DNA from: Anaerolineae bacterium
Lineage (GTDB): Bacteria > Chloroflexota > Anaerolineae > Aggregatilineales > UBA2796
Length of the DNA: 64,000 bases
Assembly: GCA_019637615.1 (NCBI GenBank)
Contig: JAHBVJ010000009.1
Coordinates: forward strand, 1-64,000
Reading direction: 5' to 3'
Part shown: positions 7,247 through 15,572 of the stretch, in pieces
How the letters are laid out: each line of letters begins with the position of its first letter
Position numbering within the stretch: the first letter of the stretch is position 1
Notes under the pieces: generated by a model
Told to the model about the DNA's origin: nothing
Databases searched by the model: none
Seen by the model: the letters and a program-made list of their open reading frames with translations, nothing else
Program-made: the position numbers and the translations under genes

Positions 7247-8992
7247 GTGAACATTCCTGTAAGACGCTATTGGGACTTTCTTCAGCAGTATTTGCGCCCG
7301 TTGTGGCGCAGCGTCGTATTACTTGGTGTGCTGCTGCTGGTGACCATTGGCCTCCGCGTGATCAACCCCCAGATCGTCCGCCATTTCATTGATGCGGCAA
7401 CAAATGGCGAAGCACTCTCCCAGTTGAGTCTGGCAGCGCTCATCTACATCGTGTCCGCAGTCGCGATTCAAGCCTTAAATATCTGGTCAACCTACATCGG
7501 GGAGAATATCGGTTGGCGTACGACCAATGAACTGCGCGCCGACCTCGCCAAATTCACGCTCAAGCTGGATATGACGTTCCACAATGACCGCACGCCGGGC
7601 GAGATGATCGAGCGCTTGGATGGCGATGTGGTCGATCTGGCGATCTTTTTCTCACACTTTGCCATCCGCATCCTCGCCAATTTGATCTTGCTCGGCGGGA
7701 TTCTGCTGGCGCTGTATCTGGAAGACTGGCGGATCGGATTAGCGCTGACGATTTATTCGGTGGTATCGCTGTACTCGCTCAACCGTCTGCGCGACATCGC
7801 CGTGCCGTGGTGGAAAGCCAACCGCGAAGCCGACGCGCATGTTTTCGGCTTCCTCGAAGAGCAACTTTCCGGCACCGAAGACATTCGATCCAGCGGCGGC
7901 GTTCCCCACTCGATGCGCAACCTGTACCGCGTTGACCGTGAGCGTTTGGTAGCACGCCGCAAAGCCTCGTTGATGGAAACCTACCTGATTCAGATGTGGG
8001 TCGGCTTCTACGAACTCGGACGCTCGATTGCGTTGGTGAGCGGATTTTTCTTGTACACCAACAGCCTGATCACACTCGGCACGGTGTACTTAATCCTCGC
8101 CTATACCGATGCGATTTTCCGTCCGCTGCGCGAGATCGCCAACGAAATCCAGAATCTGCAAAAAGCGGGCGGCAGTTTGGAACGCATTCAAGATTTGTAC
8201 AAAATCCAGAACAAGATTGAAGATAAGGGTACACGCACCCTCGCAGCGGGGCCGCTGCACGTGCAGTTTGACGATGTGCAGTTCAGCTATAACCAGCAAG
8301 ACAGCATTTTGCATGACCTCAACGTCGATCTGAAACCGGGTGAGGTACTCGGATTGCTCGGACGGACGGGCAGCGGCAAAACGACCATCACGCGGCTGCT
8401 GTTCCGCCTGTACGATGTCACGGGCGGCTCGATCAGGCTGAACGGCGTTGATCTGCGCGAGTACAAAGTCAGCGAATTGCAGCGCCATATCGGGATGGTG
8501 ACGCAGGATGTGCAGTTGTTCCGCGCCAGTGTGCGCAATAATCTGACCTTCTTCGACCGCAGCATCCCCGACGAGCGCATCATGGAAGTGCTGGACGCCT
8601 TGAGCCTGATAGATTGGTTCAACGGGCTGGCGAAGGGCTTGGATACCGAGTTGGAGGGCGGCGGCAAAGGTCTCTCAGCGGGCGAAGGGCAGTTGCTGGC
8701 GTTTGCCCGCGTATTCTTGAAAGACCCCGGCCTCGTGATCCTCGATGAAGCCTCCTCGCGGCTCGATCCGCTGACCGAGGCGCGCATCGAACGCGCGATT
8801 GACCTGCTGCTGAAGAACCGGACGGGCATCATCGTGGCGCACCGCCTGAAAACCGTGCAGCGTGCAGACCAGATCATCATCCTTGAGGACGGCGGCGTGC
8901 GCGAACATGGCGAGTACGATGCGCTGGTCAACGATACGAGTTCGCGTTTCAGCCAACTGCTGCGCACAGGGCTGCAAGAAGTGATGGCTTAG
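7247..8992 (+). CDS. ABC exporter half-transporter (fused permease and ATPase)
   Basis: A 581-aa type IV ABC exporter subunit that should work as a homo- or heterodimer in the inner membrane. About six TM helices lie in residues 1-320. The nucleotide-binding domain (about 335-575) has Walker A LLGRTGSGKTT, Q-loop MVTQDVQ, signature LSAGEGQLLAFARVF, Walker B LVILDEAS and H-loop IVAHRL. The signature is LSAGE rather than LSGGQ, a modest deviation typical of degenerate-site heterodimers; no second half is next to it. The start is GTG with AAGGA upstream. It is divergent from the TetR operon, so it may be part of a xenobiotic or metabolite export response. Confidence 0.93.
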   Translation: MNIPVRRYWDFLQQYLRPLWRSVVLLGVLLLVTIGLRVINPQIVRHFIDAATNGEALSQLSLAALIYIVSAVAIQALNIWSTYIGENIGWRTTNELRADLAKFTLKLDMTFHNDRTPGEMIERLDGDVVDLAIFFSHFAIRILANLILLGGILLALYLEDWRIGLALTIYSVVSLYSLNRLRDIAVPWWKANREADAHVFGFLEEQLSGTEDIRSSGGVPHSMRNLYRVDRERLVARRKASLMETYLIQMWVGFYELGRSIALVSGFFLYTNSLITLGTVYLILAYTDAIFRPLREIANEIQNLQKAGGSLERIQDLYKIQNKIEDKGTRTLAAGPLHVQFDDVQFSYNQQDSILHDLNVDLKPGEVLGLLGRTGSGKTTITRLLFRLYDVTGGSIRLNGVDLREYKVSELQRHIGMVTQDVQLFRASVRNNLTFFDRSIPDERIMEVLDALSLIDWFNGLAKGLDTELEGGGKGLSAGEGQLLAFARVFLKDPGLVILDEASSRLDPLTEARIERAIDLLLKNRTGIIVAHRLKTVQRADQIIILEDGGVREHGEYDALVNDTSSRFSQLLRTGLQEVMA

Positions 8993-9096
8993 TGTCAGTG
9001 TTCCAGCCGGAGCAGTTGCCATGTTCCGGCTGGTCAAATTGCCCTTTGTGAATTATGCTAGTCCATAGAATTCTTTACTTGCTCCAAAGGAATACT

Positions 9097-9900
9097 ATGG
9101 ACATACCGCTAGACTTAGCGCATACCGACAAACCGCGCCAGATTCAGGCCAATCTCATCGCCTACATGAGGCTGTTCGCGGGACTCCCCAACGTCACGAT
9201 GCTAGATGCCGATTGCTATTGGTTCATCAGCCATAAGCCCGCCCCCGGCAATATCATCCTCCGCGCGAATTGGCAGCCCAACGAAACCGACGCCAACATC
9301 GACGCCCTGTTTACGCAAATCGGTCAGCATCTCGATAACATCGATTGGTTCGTGTTCCCGCACGATCAGCCTACCGATCTCGGTACACGGCTAGAAGCGC
9401 GCGGGATGATCGGCGGGCGCGGTGGTAACTGGCTGTGGATCGATCTGGCTAGGCTTGGCGATCAGCCCGCTATGTCTCCGAAATTCCGCATCGAGCAAGT
9501 CCGTGACGATGCGCAGTTGGCGGCGTGGACGCACCTTTCCGAGTTGGGTTTCGGCGGCGAATTGTCGATCTTCTATGATGCCTATGCGCGGCATGGCTAC
9601 GGATCAGATGCCTATTCGCTGCACTACATCGGCTATCTCGATGATACGCCTGTGACAACTGGCACGCTGCTGGATGCGGGCGGTACAGCCACGATCTACG
9701 ATCTATCCACGCCACCAAACTTTCGTGGACAGGGGTTCGGCGGTGCGCTCACTTATGCGTTGATGCGCGAAATTCGAGATCGCGGTTATGCCGATACGTG
9801 GATATGGGCGTCCAACATGGCGAAAAGTTTGTATGAAAGTCTTGGCTACGTCGATGCCGATTTCGGGCTGCGGGAATACGCGTGGCATAAGCAGCGGTAA
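9097..9900 (+). CDS. GNAT-family N-acetyltransferase
   Basis: A 267-aa protein. The C-terminal half (about 135-265) is a GNAT fold with the acetyl-CoA pyrophosphate loop in NFRGQGFGGALTYALM (R/Q-x-x-G-x-G/A pattern), preceded by the strand ATIYDLSTPP and followed by YADTWIWASNMAKSLYESLGYV. The N-terminal 130 residues, with a DWFVFPHDQPTDLGTRLEARG segment, resemble a second, degenerate GNAT half. ATG 9097 with AAAGGA 7 nt upstream is preferred to a longer frame from 9055. Substrate unknown. It appears monocistronic. Confidence 0.87.
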   Translation: MDIPLDLAHTDKPRQIQANLIAYMRLFAGLPNVTMLDADCYWFISHKPAPGNIILRANWQPNETDANIDALFTQIGQHLDNIDWFVFPHDQPTDLGTRLEARGMIGGRGGNWLWIDLARLGDQPAMSPKFRIEQVRDDAQLAAWTHLSELGFGGELSIFYDAYARHGYGSDAYSLHYIGYLDDTPVTTGTLLDAGGTATIYDLSTPPNFRGQGFGGALTYALMREIRDRGYADTWIWASNMAKSLYESLGYVDADFGLREYAWHKQR

Positions 9901-9968
9901 ATTAGCACTTACTCACGAGTGCCATGGTGGCTGCGCGTTTGTTATTCCGATAGAAAGGAATATGTACA

Positions 9969-10412
9969 TCACGCGAGGAGCCAGAAAACCTCTGTCCACA
10001 CCTTGGCAGGATCATCGTCATGGGGGCCGTAGATTTCCCATCGCGTGCCAGTTGGGTGCTTTCCCTGCGCGGCGCACCAGTCAATCACGGCCTGATGGGC
10101 GTCTCCCAACCGCGCATATGATCCCCAATGTACAGTCATCGCCGCCTCTCCGGCTGGCAGTGCCGACGCTACCACGCGTCCGGTGAGCGGGCACGGTACG
10201 AGCAACTCGACACCGACCTCAACACGGGGCACATCATCCCAATACAGCATGATATTGCGACAGCCTCGGTAGATTCCACCTGCGTGCAGACACGCCCACA
10301 CTTCATTGCTCAGGTTCCGCCACAGCATCGGGAACTCCTGCCATGTGGTCGTCGCGGTCACCACCGCCGTCGGGCGCACCTCAACGGCAGTCATTGTTAC
10401 CTGATAGCTCAT
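9969..10412 (-). CDS. GyrI-like / AraC effector-binding-domain protein
   Basis: A 147-aa stand-alone small-molecule-binding domain (SHV2 fold) as found at the C-terminus of BmrR/Rob/SbmC regulators, with no DNA-binding part. Typical positions: VEVRPTAVVTATTTWQEFPMLW at the N-terminus, then GVELLVPCPLTGRVVASALPAGEAAMTVHWGSY ending in the H-x-G-x-Y motif, and WCAAQGKHPTGTRWEIYGPHDDDPAKVWTEVFWLL with the acidic residue that lines the ligand pocket. Such proteins bind or hydrolyse cationic or hydrophobic compounds. The partner is unknown. Confidence 0.82.
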   Translation of the reverse strand: MSYQVTMTAVEVRPTAVVTATTTWQEFPMLWRNLSNEVWACLHAGGIYRGCRNIMLYWDDVPRVEVGVELLVPCPLTGRVVASALPAGEAAMTVHWGSYARLGDAHQAVIDWCAAQGKHPTGTRWEIYGPHDDDPAKVWTEVFWLLA

Positions 10413-10724
10413 ATTTTTCCTAGCCGCATCCGATATATTTCACCCAAGCTGCCCCATTGAAAAATATAGCAAAGTAGCTGAACATTTGTCCAGCAACCGC
10501 TAGGTGTCACTAAAATGTGTCTGACTCGACATATCATCACCGCTACAACCACTGTTGGGGGGAAAATCGTAGCTTCTAAAGCCGCAGGGCAGCGAAGCAC
10601 TCACTGTGATAACATTAACCATGCAGTCAGGGCAAAAGAGGAGTAGCATGATGGCAGTCCAGACACCGGTCAGTGTCGAGGATATTTTCCCGTCCGAGTA
10701 GACTGGGCGTTAACACCATTGCGC
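10413..10724. other. Intergenic region without a clear gene
   Basis: This stretch separates the GyrI-like gene from the 3' end of recF. The only coding signal is a 17-codon frame at 10648-10701. I see no RNA gene or strong promoter. Confidence 0.5.
10648..10701 (+). pseudogene. Possible 17-aa ORF or 5' remnant of a lost gene
   Basis: A good ribosome binding site (GAGGAG) stands 5 nt before two adjacent ATGs, but the frame ends after MMAVQTPVSVEDIFPSE. The sequence resembles the start of a larger protein, and recF's terminator hairpin begins 23 bp further on. It may be the left end of a deleted gene or chance. Confidence 0.2.
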
Positions 10725-10770
10725 AATGATCCAGCGTTGAGCCGCCAACGGGATCATTTCAGGGATCATT
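10725..10770. repeat. 46-bp three-box GGATCATT element, terminator-like, at the recF 3' end
   Basis: AATGATCC (10725-10732) pairs with GGATCATT (10751-10758), and a third box GGGATCATT ends at 10770. The recF stop codon lies inside the element. A second copy of the same length is at 61876-61921. No U-tract follows the stem, so termination is only a possibility. Confidence 0.6.
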
Positions 10771-11991
10771 CAACTGGTCGGGCTGAACGGTAGATGGCTT
10801 CTCGATCTGACCCGCGTGGACTTGCCAGACGGCGGCTTTCGTGAGGAAGCGCTCGGTGAAAATATCCGGCTCGGTGGTCGTCAGGATCGACTGGGTAGCG
10901 CCGTCAATGCGATCCAGCAGATAAGCGCGGCGGTTGGCGTCCAGTTCCGCGATGAATTCGTCCAGCAGCAGCACAGGCCACTCCCCGATCACTTGTTGCA
11001 TCCACGTGAGTTCCGCCAGCTTGAGCGCCATGATCGCGGTACGGGCTTGCCCGCGCGAGCCGTACAGGCCGAGATCGCGCCCGTTGACCGCAAAGCGCAG
11101 TTCGTCGCGCTGCGGCCCGACCAGCGTCGATCCGCGCTCGATCTCGTCACGGCGCAAGCGCAGCAGTTCCGCGCGGAAGGGATCGCTGATGTCGTCTGCC
11201 GTCCATTCGCGGTGCAATTCCATACCGGGGACATCGAAGGTAAGCTGTTTTTCCGTGTTCTCCGTCATGAAGCTCGGCTGATAGCGCAGTTCGAGCGTCT
11301 CCGCGCCCGCCGTCAGATCGCTGTGGACTTGCTGTGCCAGCACATCGAGATCGCGCAGTAGACGCTGCCGTCCCGCCATGATTACGCTGCCCGCCGCGAT
11401 CAGTTGGTCATCCCAGAAGGCGAGTTCCGAGACGCCCGCTTGCCGTGCATAGATGCGCTTGAGCAAGGCATTACGCTGCGTTAGCACCTTGTCATAATTG
11501 GTCAGTGCCTGTGCATACGCACGGTCAACTTGCGCCAGCGTGACGTTCAGGTAGCGGCGGCGGTCATTGGGGCCGCCTTCCACGATGGCGAGGTCTTGCG
11601 GCAGGAACATCACCACGTTGAGCGTGCCGAGCAGATCGAGTGCCCGCCGTTTGACGCCGTTGATGCGGATCTCTTTGGCGTAGCGGATTTCGCCAGCGGA
11701 AATATCGCGCACGAGGGTGATGTCCACGCGGGTCAGCGGGCTGTCGCGCCGTGTGAGTTCCGCGCTGATGCGCAAGAACGGGATCACGTCATTTTCCGCC
11801 GCCCAATTCATCAACTGGCGGTCGGTGCTCGTCCACGGCGAGCGCGAAGTCGCCAGATAGTAGACCGCCTCCAGTACGCTGGTTTTACCCTGCGCGTTCG
11901 CGCCATGCAGCAGGATCGGCCCCGTCGGCAGCGCCAATTCCAAGCGCATGTAGTTGCGAAAGTTGGTCAGCGAGAGATGCTGGAGCTGCAT
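10759..11991 (-). CDS. recF: DNA replication and repair protein RecF
   Basis: SMC-like ATPase (410 aa) that helps load RecA at gapped DNA. Seen: HLSLTNFRNYMRLELALP (the RecF N-terminal signature), Walker A LHGANAQGKTSVLEAVYYLA at about 28-47, the ABC-type signature YGSRGQARTAIMALKLAEL and Walker B VLLLDEFIAELD near 335. The D-loop reads AELD, as in other RecF proteins with SELD. The C-terminus carries a 20-residue tail, AGQIEKPSTVQPDQLNDP, inside the repeat element at 10725-10770. It is the last gene of a three-gene minus-strand cluster (8-bp and 6-bp gaps) and is not next to dnaN or gyrB as it is in many genomes. Confidence 0.95.
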   Translation of the reverse strand: MQLQHLSLTNFRNYMRLELALPTGPILLHGANAQGKTSVLEAVYYLATSRSPWTSTDRQLMNWAAENDVIPFLRISAELTRRDSPLTRVDITLVRDISAGEIRYAKEIRINGVKRRALDLLGTLNVVMFLPQDLAIVEGGPNDRRRYLNVTLAQVDRAYAQALTNYDKVLTQRNALLKRIYARQAGVSELAFWDDQLIAAGSVIMAGRQRLLRDLDVLAQQVHSDLTAGAETLELRYQPSFMTENTEKQLTFDVPGMELHREWTADDISDPFRAELLRLRRDEIERGSTLVGPQRDELRFAVNGRDLGLYGSRGQARTAIMALKLAELTWMQQVIGEWPVLLLDEFIAELDANRRAYLLDRIDGATQSILTTTEPDIFTERFLTKAAVWQVHAGQIEKPSTVQPDQLNDP

Positions 11992-11998
11992 AGGTGCT

Positions 11999-12613
11999 TC
12001 AGTTCACTAGGAGCGACCGTGCGATAGGCTGAAAGACCGTCGAATCATAAACGTCAAAATCGGCTTCGGGCGCTTGCAAGCCGATATAAATCCAGCCTTT
12101 TTCGCCCGCGTCCAGCAAAATGATGACCAGCTTATTGGCACGCTCATAGCCCACGGTCATCGCGCCGGGATAACGTGCCCCGTCATAAGGCGTGGCGGGC
12201 TTGAAACCGGGTGCATCGCGGTTGAAGGTCGTCACCAGCGCGTCCAACTGCTGCTCCGGATCGGCATAGTTGGTGCGCAGAGTGTAGCGCTGGCTGAATA
12301 CCGTCAGCGCGTCGGTGGTGATCACCATGAATGGGCCAGCCGTCGGCGTCATGTCGGTGCTGCCCGTGGGCGAGAGGATCACCGTGTTCGTATCGAGGAC
12401 AACAGGCTGAGGCCATGTGGACGGCGTGAGCAGGGTGACGGCGGGCGCGTCGAAACTGCGTTCCACCAACGCGCCGATGGTAGGCACGGCGGCGGGCGCG
12501 GCGCTCTGTTTGGGCGCTAACGTCTGGATGCCGAGCATGATCAGAAACGTAGTTAGAGCGAACCCGTAGATGCCAAGCATCAGGGGCTTGGTGAGCAGTC
12601 GAAGAAGTTTCAT
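11999..12613 (-). CDS. Single-pass membrane-anchored protein of unknown function
   Basis: A 204-aa protein with one N-terminal TM helix (residues 12-31) followed by an extracytoplasmic part. The latter has a PAPA-type linker and a compact domain with LLTPSTWPQPVVLDTNTVILSP, a segment on the data-fit of DALTVFSQRY, and a hydrophobic strand KLVIILLDAGEKGWIYIGLQAP near the end. The layout resembles PsbP-like/DUF1795 lipoprotein domains, but I cannot assign it. It lies between the TusA-like gene and recF with gaps of 6 and 7 bp, so it is co-transcribed with them. Confidence 0.75.
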   Translation of the reverse strand: MKLLRLLTKPLMLGIYGFALTTFLIMLGIQTLAPKQSAAPAAVPTIGALVERSFDAPAVTLLTPSTWPQPVVLDTNTVILSPTGSTDMTPTAGPFMVITTDALTVFSQRYTLRTNYADPEQQLDALVTTFNRDAPGFKPATPYDGARYPGAMTVGYERANKLVIILLDAGEKGWIYIGLQAPEADFDVYDSTVFQPIARSLLVN

Positions 12614-12619
12614 GTAGTT

Positions 12620-12859
12620 CTACTTACGAATGAGAAAACGCTGGCGACCATCGGGGAGAGTTTCATGCTCCAAAAGCGCAAATTCGCGCGTCTCGACCCA
12701 TGTCGGGATTTTGTCACCCGCCTCCGGATCGCTGGTGATGAATTCTAGGCTTTGTCCGGTATGCAGCGCTGCCATGCGGCTGGCGAGGTACAGCAGGACT
12801 TCAAAGCAGATTTCTAGATTGGTGGCGAAGCTGTCATCCGCCCGTATGATCTCGGTCAT
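12620..12859 (-). CDS. TusA/SirA-like small protein with altered active-site motif
   Basis: A 79-aa cytoplasmic protein. From residue 16 it follows the TusA fold: ICFEVLLYLASRMAALHTGQ (motif helix), SLEFITSDPEAGDKIPTWVETREFALLEHE and the terminal QRFLIRK, which matches the YRYLIRK end of TusA. TusA proteins relay sulfur on the Cys of a C-P-x-P motif. Here the matching place reads C-F-E-V, so Cys is kept but both prolines are lost. Sulfur transfer for tRNA thiolation or molybdopterin is possible but unproven. It is first in the cluster with recF. Confidence 0.72.
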   Translation of the reverse strand: MTEIIRADDSFATNLEICFEVLLYLASRMAALHTGQSLEFITSDPEAGDKIPTWVETREFALLEHETLPDGRQRFLIRK

Positions 12860-12923
12860 AAGCTCACCCGTTGATAGCCAACAGCAGCGCAGCCTACAAC
12901 CGATTTTTCTCCTGTGCTGCGTG

Positions 12924-13316
12924 TTAGTACTTCACCCGCACGTTGTCAGGATTATTGGTAGGCCACTGTACGTATACTATACCATCTCGCACGCTTGTTT
13001 CATAGGTACGAAGTTGCTTTTTTAGCTTAATTTCTTCAAGTAATTTCCCGGTGATTTTTTCCGTCCATGTAATGACCGAGCCGTCGCGAATATCGAATTG
13101 GCTCTGGTGCAGGCTGCACGTCAACACACAATCATCGACCTTAGCATCTTTGAAATAAAACAGCATATGCGAACAATGCCCTTGGAGCACATAAGCCGTG
13201 TCCTCGTAACGTGTCATGACCAACCGCTGTCCGTTGATGAAAACATTGGCCGCTTTCCCAACTGGCACCTCAGACAGAGGACATAACTTCACCCACGCTC
13301 TTTGCTCAACTCCCAT
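12924..13316 (-). CDS. Rieske [2Fe-2S] ferredoxin-like protein
   Basis: A 130-aa soluble Rieske protein. The cluster ligands are complete: C48-S-H50 and C67-S-L-H70 (C-x-H, 16 residues, C-x-x-H). The N-terminal strand WVKLCPLSEVPVGKAANVFINGQRLVMTR is typical of dioxygenase- or NirD-type small Rieske ferredoxins. There is no signal peptide, TM helix or fused oxygenase. ATG 13316 is used; an ATG at 13352 would add a 12-residue hydrophobic extension, and neither has a strong ribosome binding site. No oxygenase partner is adjacent, so it probably supplies electrons in trans. Confidence 0.85.
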   Translation of the reverse strand: MGVEQRAWVKLCPLSEVPVGKAANVFINGQRLVMTRYEDTAYVLQGHCSHMLFYFKDAKVDDCVLTCSLHQSQFDIRDGSVITWTEKITGKLLEEIKLKKQLRTYETSVRDGIVYVQWPTNNPDNVRVKY

Positions 13317-13500
13317 GATCCAACCCAGCTTCCACACTATTAATACCAACATTGATAGCTAGATTGTAGCGCTGGCTCGCACACGCGTACAATACAATGT
13401 CATCACACGTTATGGTATGAGATCGCGTAGGGACTGTCGATTTGCCGCCCATCTTATAACAAGTCGATTTAAATACACGAAGTAGTGAAGGGTTGAATTC

Positions 13501-13537
13501 CGTTCATGCCCGATCCTTCAAGGATCGGGCATGAACG
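13501..13537. terminator. 16-bp perfect hairpin downstream of aspS
   Basis: Two 16-nt arms with a TTCAA loop and no mismatch, 10 bp from the aspS stop. Neither strand has a following U-tract, so it is a stable stem that may act as a factor-dependent terminator or mRNA 3' end protector. Confidence 0.6.
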
Positions 13538-13546
13538 ACAGACGGC

Positions 13547-15331
13547 TTAGGAGTTTTTCGCTTCCAAGACGCTCTGGATGTGCAGTTCGTCAAGCTGACC
13601 GGGGAGCGCTTCTGACGGCGCACCCGCCATCAAGTCGGCGGCTTGCTGCGATTTGGGGAAGGCGATCACCTCGCGGATGTTGTGTTCACCCGCCAGCAGC
13701 ATCACCAAACGGTCGATGCCGGGGGCGATGCCACCATGCGGCGGTGTGCCGTACTCAAAGGCTTCCAGCATGTGCCCGAAGCGTTTTTTGGCGTCCTCGA
13801 CATCCAACCCGATCAGCCCGAAAATTTTCTCTTGCAAGCTGCGGTCGTGGATACGGATGCTGCCGCCCGCGACTTCATAGCCATTGCAGCACAGGTCATA
13901 CTGCTGCCCGCGTGCCTTGCCGGGGTCGGTATCCAGCAGCGGGATGTCTTCGTGCATGGGCGAGGTGAACAGATGATGGCTCGGATCCCAGCGATTTTCG
14001 TCGGCGTTCCACTCAAACAGCGGGAAGTCGATGATCCAGCCGAACGCAATCTTCTTGGGATCAGCGAGGCCGAGCCGTTCCGCCATCTCACGGCGCAGGG
14101 CATCGAACACGGCGCAGATCACGGCGGGTATGTCGGACACGATCAGGATCAGATCGCCCGGTTTAGCACCCAGCTTATCCGTAATCGCGACGAGTTGTTC
14201 AACCGTGAAGAACTTGCCGATGGGCGATTTGACCTGCCCGTTTTCGCCTTCTTCCAGCGCCATCCACGCCAGACCACGCGCGCCGTTGGCCTTCGCCATC
14301 TCTTCCAACTCGGTCAACTGCTTGCGGCTGTAATTGCCACAGCCGGGGACGCGCATGGCACGGGTGGGCTTGCCTTCAGCGGCGTTATCCACGAACACCT
14401 TGAAGCCAGCAGCGCCGACCAGATCGGTGATGTCCACGATTTCGAGGTCGTAGCGCAGATCGGGTTTGTCGGAGCCGTACTTGTCCATCGCTTCACGGTA
14501 GGAAAGGCGGCGGAATGGCTTATAAACGAGTTGCAAGTCGGTCAGCTTTTCGACCAGCGAGATCATCAGCCCTTCGATCAGCTCCATGATGTCGTCGCGG
14601 TCAATGAAGCTCATTTCCATGTCTAGCTGTGTGAATTCCGGCTGACGGTCGCCGCGCTGATCTTCGTCGCGGAAGCAGCGTGCTATCTGGAAATAGCGTT
14701 CGTAGCCCGCCACCATCAGCAGTTGCTTCAACTGCTGCGGGCTTTGCGGCAGCGCGTAGAACTTACCGGGATGCACACGGCTAGGCACGAGATAATCGCG
14801 TGCGCCTTCCGGCGTGGTTTTGAACAGGATCGGCGTCTCGATCTCGATGAAGCCGCGATCATACAGATAATCGCGGATCGACTTGACCACGCGGGCACGC
14901 AGCACGATATTGCGCTGCATCCGCTGACGGCGCAGATCGAGATAGCGGTACTTGAGGCGGAGATTCTCGTCCACCTTATCTTCTTTGTTGATCTCGAAAG
15001 GCGTGTTCTTGGCGGCATTCAAGACCTTGATGGCGGTGGCCTCGACTTCGATCTCGCCCGTCGGCATGTTGGCGTTGGTCATGCCTTCGGGGCGGGCGCG
15101 CACTTTGCCGCGAATCTGCACGACGTACTCATTGCGCACGTCCGAGGCGATGCGATGCGCGTCGGGGTAGGTTTTCGAGTCGATGGCAACTTGCGTGATG
15201 CCCCACCGATCCCGCAGATCGATGAAGATCAACTCGCCCAGATCGCGGCGGCGGTGAACCCACCCCGCCAGCGTAATTTCTTGACCTGCATGAGTGGCAC
15301 GCAACTCGCCACAATTATGCGTCTTCAGCAT
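13547..15331 (-). CDS. aspS: Aspartyl-tRNA synthetase (bacterial type)
   Basis: Class IIb synthetase of 594 aa, the normal bacterial length. The N-terminal OB-fold anticodon domain (about 1-110) has [29 protein letters not shown]. The catalytic core has motif 2, [24 protein letters not shown], with the catalytic Arg. The GAD insertion domain lies about 285-415, and motif 3 is [28 protein letters not shown]. Whether it is discriminating (Asp only) or also charges tRNA-Asn depends on whether the genome has asnRS, which cannot be seen here. GAGGA precedes the ATG. Confidence 0.97.
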   Translation of the reverse strand: MLKTHNCGELRATHAGQEITLAGWVHRRRDLGELIFIDLRDRWGITQVAIDSKTYPDAHRIASDVRNEYVVQIRGKVRARPEGMTNANMPTGEIEVEATAIKVLNAAKNTPFEINKEDKVDENLRLKYRYLDLRRQRMQRNIVLRARVVKSIRDYLYDRGFIEIETPILFKTTPEGARDYLVPSRVHPGKFYALPQSPQQLKQLLMVAGYERYFQIARCFRDEDQRGDRQPEFTQLDMEMSFIDRDDIMELIEGLMISLVEKLTDLQLVYKPFRRLSYREAMDKYGSDKPDLRYDLEIVDITDLVGAAGFKVFVDNAAEGKPTRAMRVPGCGNYSRKQLTELEEMAKANGARGLAWMALEEGENGQVKSPIGKFFTVEQLVAITDKLGAKPGDLILIVSDIPAVICAVFDALRREMAERLGLADPKKIAFGWIIDFPLFEWNADENRWDPSHHLFTSPMHEDIPLLDTDPGKARGQQYDLCCNGYEVAGGSIRIHDRSLQEKIFGLIGLDVEDAKKRFGHMLEAFEYGTPPHGGIAPGIDRLVMLLAGEHNIREVIAFPKSQQAADLMAGAPSEALPGQLDELHIQSVLEAKNS

Positions 15332-15420
15332 ACGAATCCTCAGTGAATGACGTTGATTGAGTCAGAATTTTAGTGGCGAGAGCTTAACACGCGGCGATCT
15401 GAACTGCAATGCGAGGCACT

Positions 15421-15564
15421 TCAACGTACGAGGCTGCTGCCATCCTCCGCAAGTATCCACGCGGAGAGCGTGTCCATCGTGGACAGATCAGGCAGTGTGG
15501 TTGAGGCAGGCGTGAGCGTCGCCAGCAGACGCGTCTCATCGGTGGAAGCGGGGTGATCTACCAC
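15421..15564 (-). CDS. Possible small 47-aa gene between the glycosyltransferase and aspS
   Basis: A frame from GTG 15564 that starts 9 nt after the glycosyltransferase stop. The product, VVDHPASTDETRLLATLTP followed by a segment ending ILAEDGSSLVR, has codon use like the neighbouring genes. I do not recognise it. It could be a translationally coupled short protein, or the frameshifted tail of a longer gene. There is no clear ribosome binding site. Confidence 0.3.
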   Translation of the reverse strand: MVDHPASTDETRLLATLTPASTTLPDLSTMDTLSAWILAEDGSSLVR

Positions 15565-15572
15565 GACGATGA

